Source of the DNA: Sporosarcina cascadiensis
GTDB taxonomy: Bacteria > Bacillota > Bacilli > Bacillales_A > Planococcaceae
Direction of reading: 5' to 3'
Length of the DNA: 64,000 bases
Assembly: GCF_009650995.1 (NCBI RefSeq)
Contig: NZ_WHVV01000001.1
Location: forward strand, 387,885-451,884
Shown: positions 17,791 to 25,950 of the stretch, in pieces
Layout of the letters: every line of letters starts with the position of its first letter
How positions within the stretch are numbered: the stretch's first letter is position 1
The notes under the pieces: model-generated
Told to the model about the DNA's origin: nothing
Database searches by the model: none
Seen by the model: the letters and a program-made list of their open reading frames with translations, nothing else
Position numbers and translations under genes: made by a program

Positions 17791-18111
17791 AGTTGATACA
17801 CTCCTTTTTTAAAAAGCTTTTTTTCATTGGCGGTATGTAGTTCAGTATTTGTTATCGTTTTGCTTATATATAGTATAGACAGAATCAGCTTGGGCAAAAC
17901 TGCGTAATTAGTCCAAAATGAATTTAGTTAATTATAGACCTTCGGCTTGTTGACTTTCATACATTATTATGTTTGATTTCATTCGTTTCCACTTTACAGC
18001 TGACATAACTAGACTAGCAAGCTATCTTACGTATTAACGTAAATAGTTCAATACTCACAAATTAATTTATGCGCTTATTTATTTATTCAGATACTTCGTA
18101 TTTCAATTGAT
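17791..18111. other. AT-rich intergenic stretch without visible gene
   Basis: About 320 bases separate the small gene from the TRAP operon terminator. I see AT-rich sequence with possible -10-like TATACT on the - strand near 17873, suitable for the small gene, but no frame, repeat copy or structured RNA I can support. Confidence 0.5.
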
Positions 18112-18154
18112 AAAAAAACTTGTCTGCTCAACTTTTCAGTTAATCAGACAAGTT
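18112..18154 (-). terminator. Terminator of the TRAP-TAXI operon
   Basis: A 10-bp perfect stem AACTTGTCTG/CAGACAAGTT is followed on the - strand by TTTTTTTATC, right after the permease stop. Confidence 0.9.
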
Positions 18155-18161
18155 TTTTATG

Positions 18162-20198
18162 TTAGTCCGTTACCATATTGGACGGGTTTTGTTTTTTATG
18201 ACTAATAAACTGCCATGCCATCAAGATAGCGAATAGCACTAAACCAATAATATCTGTTAAGGTTTCTGGATAAATCAACAGCATCCCAGTACCTACTGTC
18301 ACGATTCGCATGATCAAGTTTAATTTAAGATACCAAAAACCAATCATCCCGGCTCCAATCGCCACCATTCCCACAATCGCTGTAAAGGTCACCCATACAA
18401 TTTCCGTAACACTCGAATCCAGCATCAGCATCGCGGGATTAAATACGAACATATACGGAATGATAAAGGCGGCAATTGCCAGTTTCGCAGATGTCACACC
18501 TGTCTTGATCGGATCTCCGCCCGAAATCCCAGACGCTGCAAATGCGGCAAGTGCCACCGGCGGCGTGATATCGGCAATGATACCGAAATAGAACACGAAT
18601 AAGTGTGCAGAGACAGCCACCACGATTGGCACAGTTGCGCCAGGCGGCATATCAAGCATCAGCAGGGTAATAATTGCCGGTGCTGCAATTGTAGACGTAA
18701 TAACATAGTTTGCAGTTGTAGGCGATCCCATTCCTAAAATGATCGCAGCTAACATCGTAAAGAATAACGTCAGGAATATATTACCGCCGGCAGCTGAAAT
18801 CAAACCGGTTGCCAGACTTAATCCCAACCCTGTTTTCACGACAACTCCAACAATGATCCCCGCACAAGCAGTCGCAGCTGCGACAGCCAATGCTGTTCGT
18901 GCCCCGTCAACAAGCGCCTGAATCATATCACGAATTCCAATTCTCGTTTCTTTACTGATTGAACTGACAACAATCGTCAAAACGATACCTAATAACGCCG
19001 CTTTCATCGTAGGTATACCTGCTAATAAAAACACGATAATCCCTAGAATCGGAAGCAGCAGATATATTTTCTTCAGCGTTTCTTTCTTATTTGGAATCTG
19101 GGAAGCATCCATTCCCGCCAATCCAACACGTTTCGCTTCAAAGTGCGTCATAATCCAAATTCCTGTAAAGTACAATAACGCCGGGATCGCTGCTGCTTTC
19201 GCAATTTCCCAGTATGTTACTCCGCCAATGAACTCAACCATCAGGAATGCTGCTGCCCCCATGATCGGCGGCATAATCTGTCCGCCTGTCGAAGCTGCCG
19301 CTTCAACTCCGCCGGCAAATTCTTTGCGGTAACCAAGCTTTTTCATCATTGGAATCGTGTAAGAACCGGACCCGACAACGTTCGCTACAGAACTACCCGA
19401 AATCGTTCCTTGCAGGGCACTGGAGAAGATGGCAACTTTTGCAGGTCCCCCGGTCAGACGGCCGGCTAACACAACCGCCAAATCATTGAAATAGTTCCCT
19501 ACTCCCGTCTTCACCAAGAAGGCCCCAAACAACAGGAATACGAAAATGAAGGTCGCGGATACACTGATCGGTGTACCGAGGATTCCGTCTGTTGTAAAGA
19601 ACATTAATTGGACCAGGTTTTCTACACTTTGTCCTCGGTGGGCTAGGAACCCTGGGAAGTACGGACCGAAGAAAGCATAGATCAAGAATGCAACGGAAAT
19701 TATCGTGATTGGCAGACCTACAGCACGTCTTGCTGCTTCCAGTGTCAATAGTATTGCCAGTATACCTATAATCAAATCAATATCGGACACCCGCCCGACA
19801 CGGTAAACTAGATCATCCATAAATAAAGGCCAGTATAAGCCCACAACAATAGCGAGCAATGATAAAATAATATCGTAAAACGGCACTTTATCACGGCGTA
19901 TACCAATTTTCTTTCTCGCAGGGAACAATAAAAAGATTAGCGACAACGCAAATCCCAAGTGAATGGAACGTTGGATTTGCGCAGTAAATGGTTTACCGAT
20001 CGCTGTGTATAACTGAAAAATAGAAAATGCCAGTAAGCCAAAAAACACTATTTTGCTTAAAATTCCTTTTAAATCTCGTGTATTGGATTCAGGATCATAT
20101 TTTTGAAGAATTTCCAGCTGTTCCTGTTCTGAAAGCGTACTCATCTCTTCATCAGACATTTTCGAAATTTCTTCTTCCCTATCCTTGTTTCTCGCCAT
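18162..20198 (-). CDS. TRAP transporter fused permease (4TM/12TM, TAXI type)
   Basis: A 678-residue membrane protein fuses the small DctQ-like and large DctM-like subunits of a TRAP transporter. An acidic cytosolic N terminus of about 50 residues precedes the first helices. The DctM-like core shows GSGSYTIPMMKKLGYRKEFAGG-type and GQIMPPIMGAAAFL motifs near residues 270-320 and MGSPTTANYV near 490. It imports an organic substrate using an ion gradient with the TAXI binding protein encoded two genes upstream. It overlaps the DUF1850 gene by 20 bp, so translation is probably coupled. The substrate is unknown; family members take up dicarboxylates or amino acids. Confidence 0.93.
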   Translation of the reverse strand: MARNKDREEEISKMSDEEMSTLSEQEQLEILQKYDPESNTRDLKGILSKIVFFGLLAFSIFQLYTAIGKPFTAQIQRSIHLGFALSLIFLLFPARKKIGIRRDKVPFYDIILSLLAIVVGLYWPLFMDDLVYRVGRVSDIDLIIGILAILLTLEAARRAVGLPITIISVAFLIYAFFGPYFPGFLAHRGQSVENLVQLMFFTTDGILGTPISVSATFIFVFLLFGAFLVKTGVGNYFNDLAVVLAGRLTGGPAKVAIFSSALQGTISGSSVANVVGSGSYTIPMMKKLGYRKEFAGGVEAAASTGGQIMPPIMGAAAFLMVEFIGGVTYWEIAKAAAIPALLYFTGIWIMTHFEAKRVGLAGMDASQIPNKKETLKKIYLLLPILGIIVFLLAGIPTMKAALLGIVLTIVVSSISKETRIGIRDMIQALVDGARTALAVAAATACAGIIVGVVVKTGLGLSLATGLISAAGGNIFLTLFFTMLAAIILGMGSPTTANYVITSTIAAPAIITLLMLDMPPGATVPIVVAVSAHLFVFYFGIIADITPPVALAAFAASGISGGDPIKTGVTSAKLAIAAFIIPYMFVFNPAMLMLDSSVTEIVWVTFTAIVGMVAIGAGMIGFWYLKLNLIMRIVTVGTGMLLIYPETLTDIIGLVLFAILMAWQFISHKKQNPSNMVTD

Positions 20199-20712
20199 CT
20201 ATTCTGACTCCTCTCAACCACTCAAAATTCGATACTTTTGTTACATGAAAATCATAGGATTGACCTTTTTGAAGATGATCCTTTAAGTGATAATCCCTCT
20301 GTTCGTAGCGTAAAGACAAGTCGGTATTCACTCTGCCTACATACAGAACAAAAGAATCAATCACACGATCTTCGAATGTAAGCGTATAAATACCATCTTC
20401 AACCTCTAAAGTTTCGCCTTTTTCTGCGTAACCGGGCAATCCGATGGCTACGTCTTCATACTGCATAAATTCGAAACGGAGCTTCTCATTTTCAGTTATT
20501 TTATATTGCTCTTTCACATTGGACAAGTGAATGGAGTGAATATAATTTACTTGGAAATGGCGGTCTGTATGTAATGAAAGAAAGTAAGATGTCGGTTTTT
20601 CGCTCCGTACTTCTTCAAGTACAATTACTTCTTTAAATGGATAAAACAAAAAAATCAACCCGGCACCAACCGGCAGGGCCGCCAGCAGAAGAATGTTTTT
20701 CAGAGATTTCAT
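20179..20712 (-). CDS. DUF1850 protein of a TRAP-TAXI operon
   Basis: The 177-residue protein has an N-terminal hydrophobic segment (KNILLLAALPVGAGLIFLFY) and an extracytoplasmic beta-rich domain with FQVNYIHSIHLSNVKEQY. It matches the DUF1850 family, usually found between TAXI binding proteins and fused TRAP permeases. The frame extends upstream, but the ATG used here has GAAGGG at about nine bases, and the upstream part would cross the attenuating hairpin. Its function is unknown; co-occurrence suggests an accessory role in the transporter. Confidence 0.82.
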   Translation of the reverse strand: MKSLKNILLLAALPVGAGLIFLFYPFKEVIVLEEVRSEKPTSYFLSLHTDRHFQVNYIHSIHLSNVKEQYKITENEKLRFEFMQYEDVAIGLPGYAEKGETLEVEDGIYTLTFEDRVIDSFVLYVGRVNTDLSLRYEQRDYHLKDHLQKGQSYDFHVTKVSNFEWLRGVRIDGEKQG

Positions 20713-20739
20713 CCGCTTATCCCTTCCTATTTTCACAAT

Positions 20740-20785
20740 TAAGAATGAAGAAGGGGACGGACAAAGCATTTTGCTTTACCGTCCC
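20740..20785 (-). terminator. Intra-operon hairpin after the TAXI binding protein gene
   Basis: GGGACGGTAAAGC pairs with GCTTTGTCCGTCCC on the - strand and is followed by CTTCTTCATT, a weak U-tract. It probably reduces read-through into the permease genes, giving more binding protein than permease, as is common in binding-protein transporters. Confidence 0.65.
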
Positions 20786-20817
20786 TGTCCCTCATCTCAA
20801 ACACCTGATACGTTCGC

Positions 20818-21828
20818 TTATTTTACTTCATCAAAGTACTTCTGTGCGCCCGGGTGTACTGGAATACCAATACCGTCCAAACCGTTTTCCGCTTTGATCA
20901 AAGCGCCTTTAGCGTGCTGGATCTTAGAAGCATTCTCATAGATTGCTTTTGTGATCTGGTAGCCAAGCTCTTCAGAAATATCATTTTGCATGACAAGCAT
21001 TGCACCTACAGAAACTGCAGGAGTATCTTCCGTTGAACCGTAAGTTCCGGACGGGATAACTTCTTTTGCATAGTATGGATATTTTTCGATTAACTCGTCT
21101 GCTTTTGCATCTTCAACTGGTACGATGAATACTTCAGCAACTGCGTTCAAACCTTCAACCGCACCTGTTGGCGTACCTGCAGTGATGAATGCAGCGTCGA
21201 TCTGGCCAGCCTGCAGACTTTCCTGTGACTCACCGAAGTCCAGGTTCTGAGGCTTAATGTCGTCCATTGAAAGACCGTGGATTTCAAGTAATTGCTCAGC
21301 GTTCGCGTAAGTACCTGAACCTGGAGCTCCTACAGAAACACTTTTACCTTTTAAATCTTCAAATGTTGTGATGTTGTTCTTCTTCAATGTAACCAATTGA
21401 ACAGTCTCAGGATATAAGTTACCGACTGCAGATACTTCGTCGATTACTTCTCCATCAAACATCATTTCACCTTTTGAAGCATAATACGCGATATCAGTCT
21501 GAACGAACGCGATTTGAGCGTCGCCGTCTTTAAGCGCTGTCATGTTTGCAGCTGATGCCTGAGAAACTTCAGCTGTTGTTTTGATGCCTGTTTCTTCTCC
21601 GATAAATTCAGCAAATGAACCGCCTAATGGATAATAAGTTCCTTGTGTTCCGCCTGTTAACAAGCTCAGGAATTTGTATTCTTGTTCGGTCTTGCCTTCA
21701 TCTTTGTTTCCATCTCCAGCACTCGTGTCCTTGTCTCCGTCAGCTGCTTTGTCGGTACCGCAAGCTGCTAAAACAAGAAGAGCAAGCATAGAAACCAGTG
21801 CCAAAAGGCGAATAGATTTTTTCTTCAT
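20818..21828 (-). CDS. TAXI-family TRAP solute-binding lipoprotein
   Basis: A 336-residue precursor has a lipoprotein signal (KKKSIRLLALVSMLALLVL then lipobox LAAC, Cys23) followed by an acidic linker. The binding domain has the TAXI hallmarks FLSLLTGGTQGTYYPLGG and SVGAPGSGTYANAEQLLE. It captures the substrate outside the membrane and delivers it to the fused permease encoded downstream. RBS GGGGAG lies at good spacing. It is first in the operon, behind a candidate promoter with a cre-like element. Confidence 0.93.
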   Translation of the reverse strand: MKKKSIRLLALVSMLALLVLAACGTDKAADGDKDTSAGDGNKDEGKTEQEYKFLSLLTGGTQGTYYPLGGSFAEFIGEETGIKTTAEVSQASAANMTALKDGDAQIAFVQTDIAYYASKGEMMFDGEVIDEVSAVGNLYPETVQLVTLKKNNITTFEDLKGKSVSVGAPGSGTYANAEQLLEIHGLSMDDIKPQNLDFGESQESLQAGQIDAAFITAGTPTGAVEGLNAVAEVFIVPVEDAKADELIEKYPYYAKEVIPSGTYGSTEDTPAVSVGAMLVMQNDISEELGYQITKAIYENASKIQHAKGALIKAENGLDGIGIPVHPGAQKYFDEVK

Positions 21829-21872
21829 GTCACAATCTCCCCTTTTTTCTAGTAGTCGTCATAGACAAATTC

Positions 21873-21903
21873 ATTCTACCATGAAAGCGCTTCAGAATGT
21901 CAA
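21873..21903 (-). promoter_or_regulatory. Candidate promoter with cre-like sequence, TRAP-TAXI operon
   Basis: On the - strand TTGACA and TAGAAT are 19 bases apart, slightly long. Between them lies TGAAGCGCTTTCA (21882-21894), which is a cre palindrome short of one base. Carbon control by CcpA is possible but unproven. Confidence 0.4.
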
Positions 21904-22010
21904 TATATTTCATAATTTCATAGTTAATAAGTTCGACTTCCTTGCAGTTGTCCTTTCGAGGCGCAGTGTAATAAATGTCATTCAGTTTTTTCTAAGTATG
22001 GATTTAATTA

Positions 22011-22122
22011 GCGTGGGTTCGGTGCTCGGCTTTGCAGGAAGTTTGAATGAGGTGTGTGTTTGCAGTTTGAACTCACTTCGGTGCTATAGATCGACGTACG
22101 CTGTGAGCAGCTGTTGAAGAAC
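22011..22122 (-). repeat. Decayed type 1 B unit, inverted
   Basis: GCTCGGCTTTGCAGGAAGTTTGAATGAGG followed by TTTGCAGTTTGAACTCACTTCGGTGCT and TACGCTGTGAGCAGCTGTT match the reverse of the B tail and hairpin, with many changes. The left half of the unit is missing. It lies between the TAXI operon promoter and the pgpA terminator. Confidence 0.65.
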
Positions 22123-22141
22123 TATTATTACTGATGCCTAT

Positions 22142-22182
22142 ATAAAAAACGCACAGATCTGCATTGGGCAGCGCCTGTGCGT
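22142..22182 (-). terminator. Terminator of the pgpA-family gene
   Basis: AACGCACAG and CTGTGCGTT flank a loop of 17 bases and are followed on the - strand by TTTTTATA. Confidence 0.85.
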
Positions 22183-22190
22183 TCATTTGA

Positions 22191-22745
22191 TTATTGACCG
22201 TCACCGTTCCGGACGTCTTCGAAAGTCAGTCCGGCTTCCTGCAAATCGCGGGTTCTGTGCGCAATTCTTGAAGCTGCACACGCTGCTATACTTGCCACCA
22301 GATCATCCAGGAATGTGTGGATACCAATTCCTTTTTTCGTATCCAGTTCATTAATGATACCAATTTTATTCTTATCCAGATGACCGAAAGTCGTAACTGC
22401 GATAGAGCCGTATGTATAAACCGCTCCCAGCGCAATCGTCTCATCTACTCCGAACAGACCTTCATCCGACTCCACAATTTGCTGCAGCGGGGCAGATAAT
22501 TGGCCTCTTTCCGCAATTTCGTCCAATTCTACGCCGACCAGAATTGCATGCTGTAATTCCCGCTTGCGCAAAACATTTTCAACCGAATCAATACACTGAT
22601 CCAAAGACAGCCCTTTATTATAAGGCACCTGCATTTCATAAACGATTTTTGCGATATCCTCAATTTTGACTCCCCGGCGGATCAACGCATCCTTCGCAGC
22701 AGCCGTTACGATATCTGAATGAACAATATTTTTACCTGCAACCAT
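22191..22745 (-). CDS. Phosphatidylglycerophosphatase A / LtrC family protein (YutG-like)
   Basis: The 184-residue protein matches the Gram-positive YutG/LtrC branch of the PgpA family, which dephosphorylates phosphatidylglycerol phosphate. Visible conserved features are the N-terminal AKDALIRRGVKIEDIAKIVYEMQ and the C-terminal KKGIGIHTFLDDLVASIAAC with its acidic pair. No clear membrane helices are present, unlike E. coli PgpA. The frame extends 45 bases upstream, but the ATG used here is preceded by GAGAGGGG. It is monocistronic and divergent from yjcH. Confidence 0.82.
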   Translation of the reverse strand: MVAGKNIVHSDIVTAAAKDALIRRGVKIEDIAKIVYEMQVPYNKGLSLDQCIDSVENVLRKRELQHAILVGVELDEIAERGQLSAPLQQIVESDEGLFGVDETIALGAVYTYGSIAVTTFGHLDKNKIGIINELDTKKGIGIHTFLDDLVASIAACAASRIAHRTRDLQEAGLTFEDVRNGDGQ

Positions 22746-22852
22746 ATAATATCCCCTCTCTTTCCTGCCAATAACTTTTTTCACTGGCATTTCACTGTTA
22801 GTTATCGGTATGATATCTACTTAGTGTACATTATTTCTGGAGGTCGTACAAA

Positions 22853-23575
22853 ATGAACCCTGGCAAGATAGAAGAAATTCGCTTTTACAGCAAGGAACTG
22901 CAGGAAGAAATGGAATTGCTGCTGTATTTACCTTCCCGCTACTCCCCTTTATACAAGCATAATGTCATCATCGCATCTGACGGAAAGGATTATTTTCAGC
23001 TTGGCCGAATCGGACGTGTCGCAGATGAATTAATGGAGGAGGAATTGATTGAACCGGCTATCATCGTGGGGATTCCTTATAAAACAGTTGCCGAACGCAG
23101 ACGAATGTATCATCCGGAAGGCGACCGCCACCAAGCTTATATCCGTTTCCTTGCACATGAGTTAATTCAGTATATTGATGAAAGCTATCCAACATACCAA
23201 ATGGGTGCAGGCCGGATGCTGATCGGTGATTCATTGGCCGCTTCCATTTCTCTGCTGACAGCTGCAAAGTATCCTAATTGTTTCGGCAAAGTTGTGCTGC
23301 ATTCCCCATTTGTGAATGAACAGATACTCGAAGCAGTAGAATCTATAAAAAATCCGGCAGCCCTGTCCATTTATCATGTAATCGGAAAAGAAGAGACCTA
23401 CGTCCCGACAACCGCAGACGGCAGACTGGACTTTTTAACTCCGAACCGCGAACTTCACGAGCTGATCGAAAAGAAGGGGTTTCCTTATTTCTATGAGGAA
23501 CTTGAAGGCGGTCACACATGGAAATCCTGGCAGCCTGACATCCGCCGCGCACTCTTACAAATTAACAGTATCTAG
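22853..23575 (+). CDS. yjcH: YjcH-like alpha/beta-hydrolase esterase
   Basis: A 240-residue serine hydrolase resembling the IroE/YjcH esterase group. The nucleophile is in LIGDSLAASIS near residue 125, and a C-terminal His is in EGGHTWKSWQP. An AP/GD-type oxyanion region GIPYKTVAERR is also visible. It is the first gene of the + strand cluster yjcH-yjcG-yjcF, the same trio as in B. subtilis but in the reverse order. RBS GGAGG is well placed. The natural ester substrate is unknown. Confidence 0.88.
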   Translation: MNPGKIEEIRFYSKELQEEMELLLYLPSRYSPLYKHNVIIASDGKDYFQLGRIGRVADELMEEELIEPAIIVGIPYKTVAERRRMYHPEGDRHQAYIRFLAHELIQYIDESYPTYQMGAGRMLIGDSLAASISLLTAAKYPNCFGKVVLHSPFVNEQILEAVESIKNPAALSIYHVIGKEETYVPTTADGRLDFLTPNRELHELIEKKGFPYFYEELEGGHTWKSWQPDIRRALLQINSI

Positions 23576-23661
23576 AGTTATTGAAGACAAGTTAGGCTAT
23601 TTTCTGATATAATGGAATAGATGGACTATAAATGAAACAATTCACGAGGAGGTAATCTTAA

Positions 23662-24177
23662 ATGAAATACGGTATTGTTGCATTTCCTACAAAGAAACTT
23701 CAAGACTTGGCAAACGGCTACCGCAAGCGGTACGACCCGCATTACTCACTCATCACACCGCATATGACGCTGAAAGAACCGTTTGAAGCGAATGACGAGG
23801 AAATTGAAGAAGTAGCAAAGGCTTTAAAAGAAATTACGATTAAAAACAGTCCTTTTGAGTTAAATGTTACAAAAGTCAGCTCATTCGCTCCGACTACGAA
23901 TACGATTTACTTCAAGGTTACGCCGAACGATGAGTTGCTTAATTTACACAAAGACTTAAACTCCAATTTCTATCACGCTGAATCCAATTACGCCTTTGTA
24001 CCGCATGTTACGATTGCACAAAATCTTACTTCAGGCGAGCACGATGATGTCATCAACCAGTTAAAAATGGTTGGTGTCGATTATTCTGAAGTTATCGACC
24101 GGATCCATTTACTCTATCAACTGGAGGATGGTTCATGGACAGTGTATGAAACTTTCCGACTGGACCGGGATGCTTGA
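23662..24177 (+). CDS. yjcG: YjcG, 2'-5' RNA ligase-like (2H phosphoesterase) protein
   Basis: The 171-residue protein has the two HxT motifs of the 2H phosphoesterase superfamily, PHMTLKEPF near residue 36 and PHVTIAQNL near 115. These catalyse reactions on 2',5' or cyclic phosphates. The length matches B. subtilis YjcG. RBS GAGGAGG is well placed. Its stop region overlaps the start of the acetyltransferase gene by 8 bp, which implies translational coupling. The physiological substrate is not known for this branch. Confidence 0.92.
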   Translation: MKYGIVAFPTKKLQDLANGYRKRYDPHYSLITPHMTLKEPFEANDEEIEEVAKALKEITIKNSPFELNVTKVSSFAPTTNTIYFKVTPNDELLNLHKDLNSNFYHAESNYAFVPHVTIAQNLTSGEHDDVINQLKMVGVDYSEVIDRIHLLYQLEDGSWTVYETFRLDRDA

Positions 24178-24622
24178 TTTGCTGATTACAGTGAAGATCG
24201 TTACAGATGAGCAGGGAAGGCAGGATGCATTCGCTGTCCGCAGAAAAGTTTTCGTGGATGAGCAGGGAGTGCCTTTGCATTTAGAATTGGACGAGTATGA
24301 TACAGACGCAACACATTTTGTCGTATATGATGAAAAAGATCAACCGATTGGTGCCGGCCGTATGCGGGGTCTCGTCAATGCACATGGCAAGATCGAAAGA
24401 ATATGCGTACTGCCGGAACACCGCGGCAAACATTTCGGTAATATGATTATGAATACGCTGGAAGAACATGCGAGGGAAAACTCCATGAAAAAACTTCTGC
24501 TGAACGCACAATCCTATGCCGTGCCTTTCTATGAAAAACTAGGATATGCCGTGACCTCACCGGAGTTCATGGATGCTGATATCCCCCATCGTGCTATGGA
24601 AAAAATTCTGAAATACGACTGA
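24170..24622 (+). CDS. yjcF: YjcF, GNAT-family N-acetyltransferase
   Basis: A 150-residue GNAT enzyme with FAVRRKVFVDEQGVP at the N terminus. The acetyl-CoA binding motif A is IERICVLPEHRGKHFGNMIM, and the C-terminal AVPFYEKLGY completes the fold. The frame is open further upstream inside yjcG, but the ATG overlapping the end of yjcG gives the expected family length. The Shine-Dalgarno site is weak (GGACCGGG), consistent with coupling to yjcG. The substrate is unknown. Confidence 0.9.
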   Translation: MLDLLITVKIVTDEQGRQDAFAVRRKVFVDEQGVPLHLELDEYDTDATHFVVYDEKDQPIGAGRMRGLVNAHGKIERICVLPEHRGKHFGNMIMNTLEEHARENSMKKLLLNAQSYAVPFYEKLGYAVTSPEFMDADIPHRAMEKILKYD

Positions 24623-24631
24623 AAAGAAACT

Positions 24632-24670
24632 AAAATACCCCTGTCAGCAAGCAGCTGACAGGGGTATTTT
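24632..24670. terminator. Bidirectional terminator between yjcF and a hypothetical gene
   Basis: AAAATACCCCTGTCAG and its complement flank a six-base loop, with A and T runs on both sides. It serves both converging genes. Confidence 0.92.
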
Positions 24671-24677
24671 AGATTTC

Positions 24678-24992
24678 TCACACATACGCGTTTACGGCTA
24701 GACCTTTTCCGACCACTTCAGCAATCTCTGGTGATAATTGAGCTGGATTGGGAGCTATGGGTCCTTTTTTCACTAATGGTCGAGGTACACGACGCTTCAT
24801 GTTCCGTTCTTCCATTTGTTCTCTACGCTGTCGATCCTCGTCTTCTAATATGTCTTCCCAATAGCTTGATTCTTCATTTTGAAGACGTACCGGACTTACC
24901 CGGCCGATATAAGCAAAGTTATGACGTTCATTATTCATTCGTTCGGCGTATTGCTGTGACTGAAACGGCTGGATCGGTAAAATATATCCCAT
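24678..24992 (-). CDS. Hypothetical protein of 104 residues
   Basis: The product starts MGYILPIQPFQSQQY and continues with a charged, glutamine- and arginine-rich middle (DRQRREQMEERNMKRR) and a proline-rich end. No signal peptide or membrane segment is present. The ATG is chosen because AGGAGG lies eight bases upstream; the GTG nine bases earlier overlaps that site. It lies at the head of the sporulation gene block, so a role in the forespore or coat is conceivable, but I do not recognise the family. Confidence 0.75.
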   Translation of the reverse strand: MGYILPIQPFQSQQYAERMNNERHNFAYIGRVSPVRLQNEESSYWEDILEDEDRQRREQMEERNMKRRVPRPLVKKGPIAPNPAQLSPEIAEVVGKGLAVNAYV

Positions 24993-25074
24993 GACGTGCA
25001 CCTCCTAAGAATGTATTCTTTGTTTATAGTATATCCATTTCATATCGGCCTTAAACCTGTTTTTGAAAATTTAA

Positions 25075-25329
25075 TTAATTGCCGCCGAGCATCTTCGTTA
25101 TATCGTTCATATTCAGTCCTTTTCCGCTTTGGATGATCGAGTTGACCAATTCATCTTCGACATGCTGCGGTACATCTTTTCTCGCTACCTGCCCCACTTT
25201 TTGTACGATCTTTCGTACTTGGTGTTCATCCTTAAAATCAGCAAATTGAATAGCGTTGGCTAAAGCAAATACTTCTTCCATCGGGACGCCTGTCTTGGAT
25301 TCTATTTTGCGAAAAAATGAATCATTCAT
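25075..25329 (-). CDS. spoVIF: Stage VI sporulation protein F
   Basis: An 84-residue protein, MNDSFFRKIESKTG..., followed by a helical segment DEHQVRKIVQKVGQVA, matches SpoVIF (YjcC), which in B. subtilis is needed for GerE-dependent late coat gene expression in the mother cell. AAGGAGG precedes the ATG. It sits immediately downstream of a YjcZ-like peptide gene and of the spoVA operon on the same strand. Confidence 0.85.
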   Translation of the reverse strand: MNDSFFRKIESKTGVPMEEVFALANAIQFADFKDEHQVRKIVQKVGQVARKDVPQHVEDELVNSIIQSGKGLNMNDITKMLGGN

Positions 25330-25370
25330 TCTCAGAACTCCTCCTTAGATACCGCTTTTGTCCGCGATAA

Positions 25371-25520
25371 TCAGCAGAAATAACTTCTGCCAACGATGAT
25401 CAGCAAAATAAACAAAACGACAATTAAAACGAATGAAGAACCGCCATACCGTTCTCCACAGCCTCCGCCGCCATAACCTGGACCTTGACCCGGACCGTAA
25501 GATGGATAGCAACCAAACAT
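25371..25520 (-). CDS. YjcZ-family small sporulation membrane peptide
   Basis: A 49-residue peptide with a Gly/Pro/Tyr/Cys-rich head (YPSYGPGQGPGYGGGGCG) and the family tail SSFVLIVVLFILLIIVG that crosses the membrane. The longer open frame upstream is ignored because GAAGGAAGGAGGGG lies immediately before this ATG. Members of this family are abundant, mother-cell-expressed peptides of unknown role in spore-formers. Confidence 0.85.
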   Translation of the reverse strand: MFGCYPSYGPGQGPGYGGGGCGERYGGSSFVLIVVLFILLIIVGRSYFC

Positions 25521-25587
25521 AAAAACCCCTCCTTCCTTCTTCTCTATCGTATGCAGAGAAGTAAGAAATGGAGAGGGCGTTTTGTAT

Positions 25588-25950
25588 TTATACATTTCCT
25601 TTTGACGTAAAAAGCAGGGCGCCGATCAAACCAAAAATAATCGCTGCGCTGATACCTGAACTGGTTACTTCAAACATGCCGGTGACTACCCCGATTAAAC
25701 CATGTTTTTCAGCTTCCGCCAGCGCGCCGTGTGTCAATGCATTGCCAAATGAAGTGATAGGAATAGTTGCACCGGCACCTGCAAAATCAATCAGTGGCTC
25801 ATACCAGCCAATTCCGTCAAGAATCGATCCCGTGACGACGAGCGTACATAATGTATGGGCAGGAGTGAGTTTCCCCACATCCATCAGCAGCTGTCCAATG
25901 ACACAAATTAAGCCTCCTACTATAAAAGAGGTAATATAAATGGATATCAT
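25588..25950 (-). CDS. spoVAE: Stage V sporulation protein AE (SpoVAEb)
   Basis: A 120-residue protein with three or four membrane helices. It carries the shared SpoVAC/SpoVAE motif AGAGATIPITSFGNALTHGA and an N-terminal IVGGLICVIGQL. It forms part of the SpoVA membrane channel that moves Ca-dipicolinate during sporulation and germination. The ATG overlaps the spoVAD stop by four bases (ATGA), so the upstream extension of the frame is not used. Confidence 0.92.
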   Translation of the reverse strand: MISIYITSFIVGGLICVIGQLLMDVGKLTPAHTLCTLVVTGSILDGIGWYEPLIDFAGAGATIPITSFGNALTHGALAEAEKHGLIGVVTGMFEVTSSGISAAIIFGLIGALLFTSKGNV

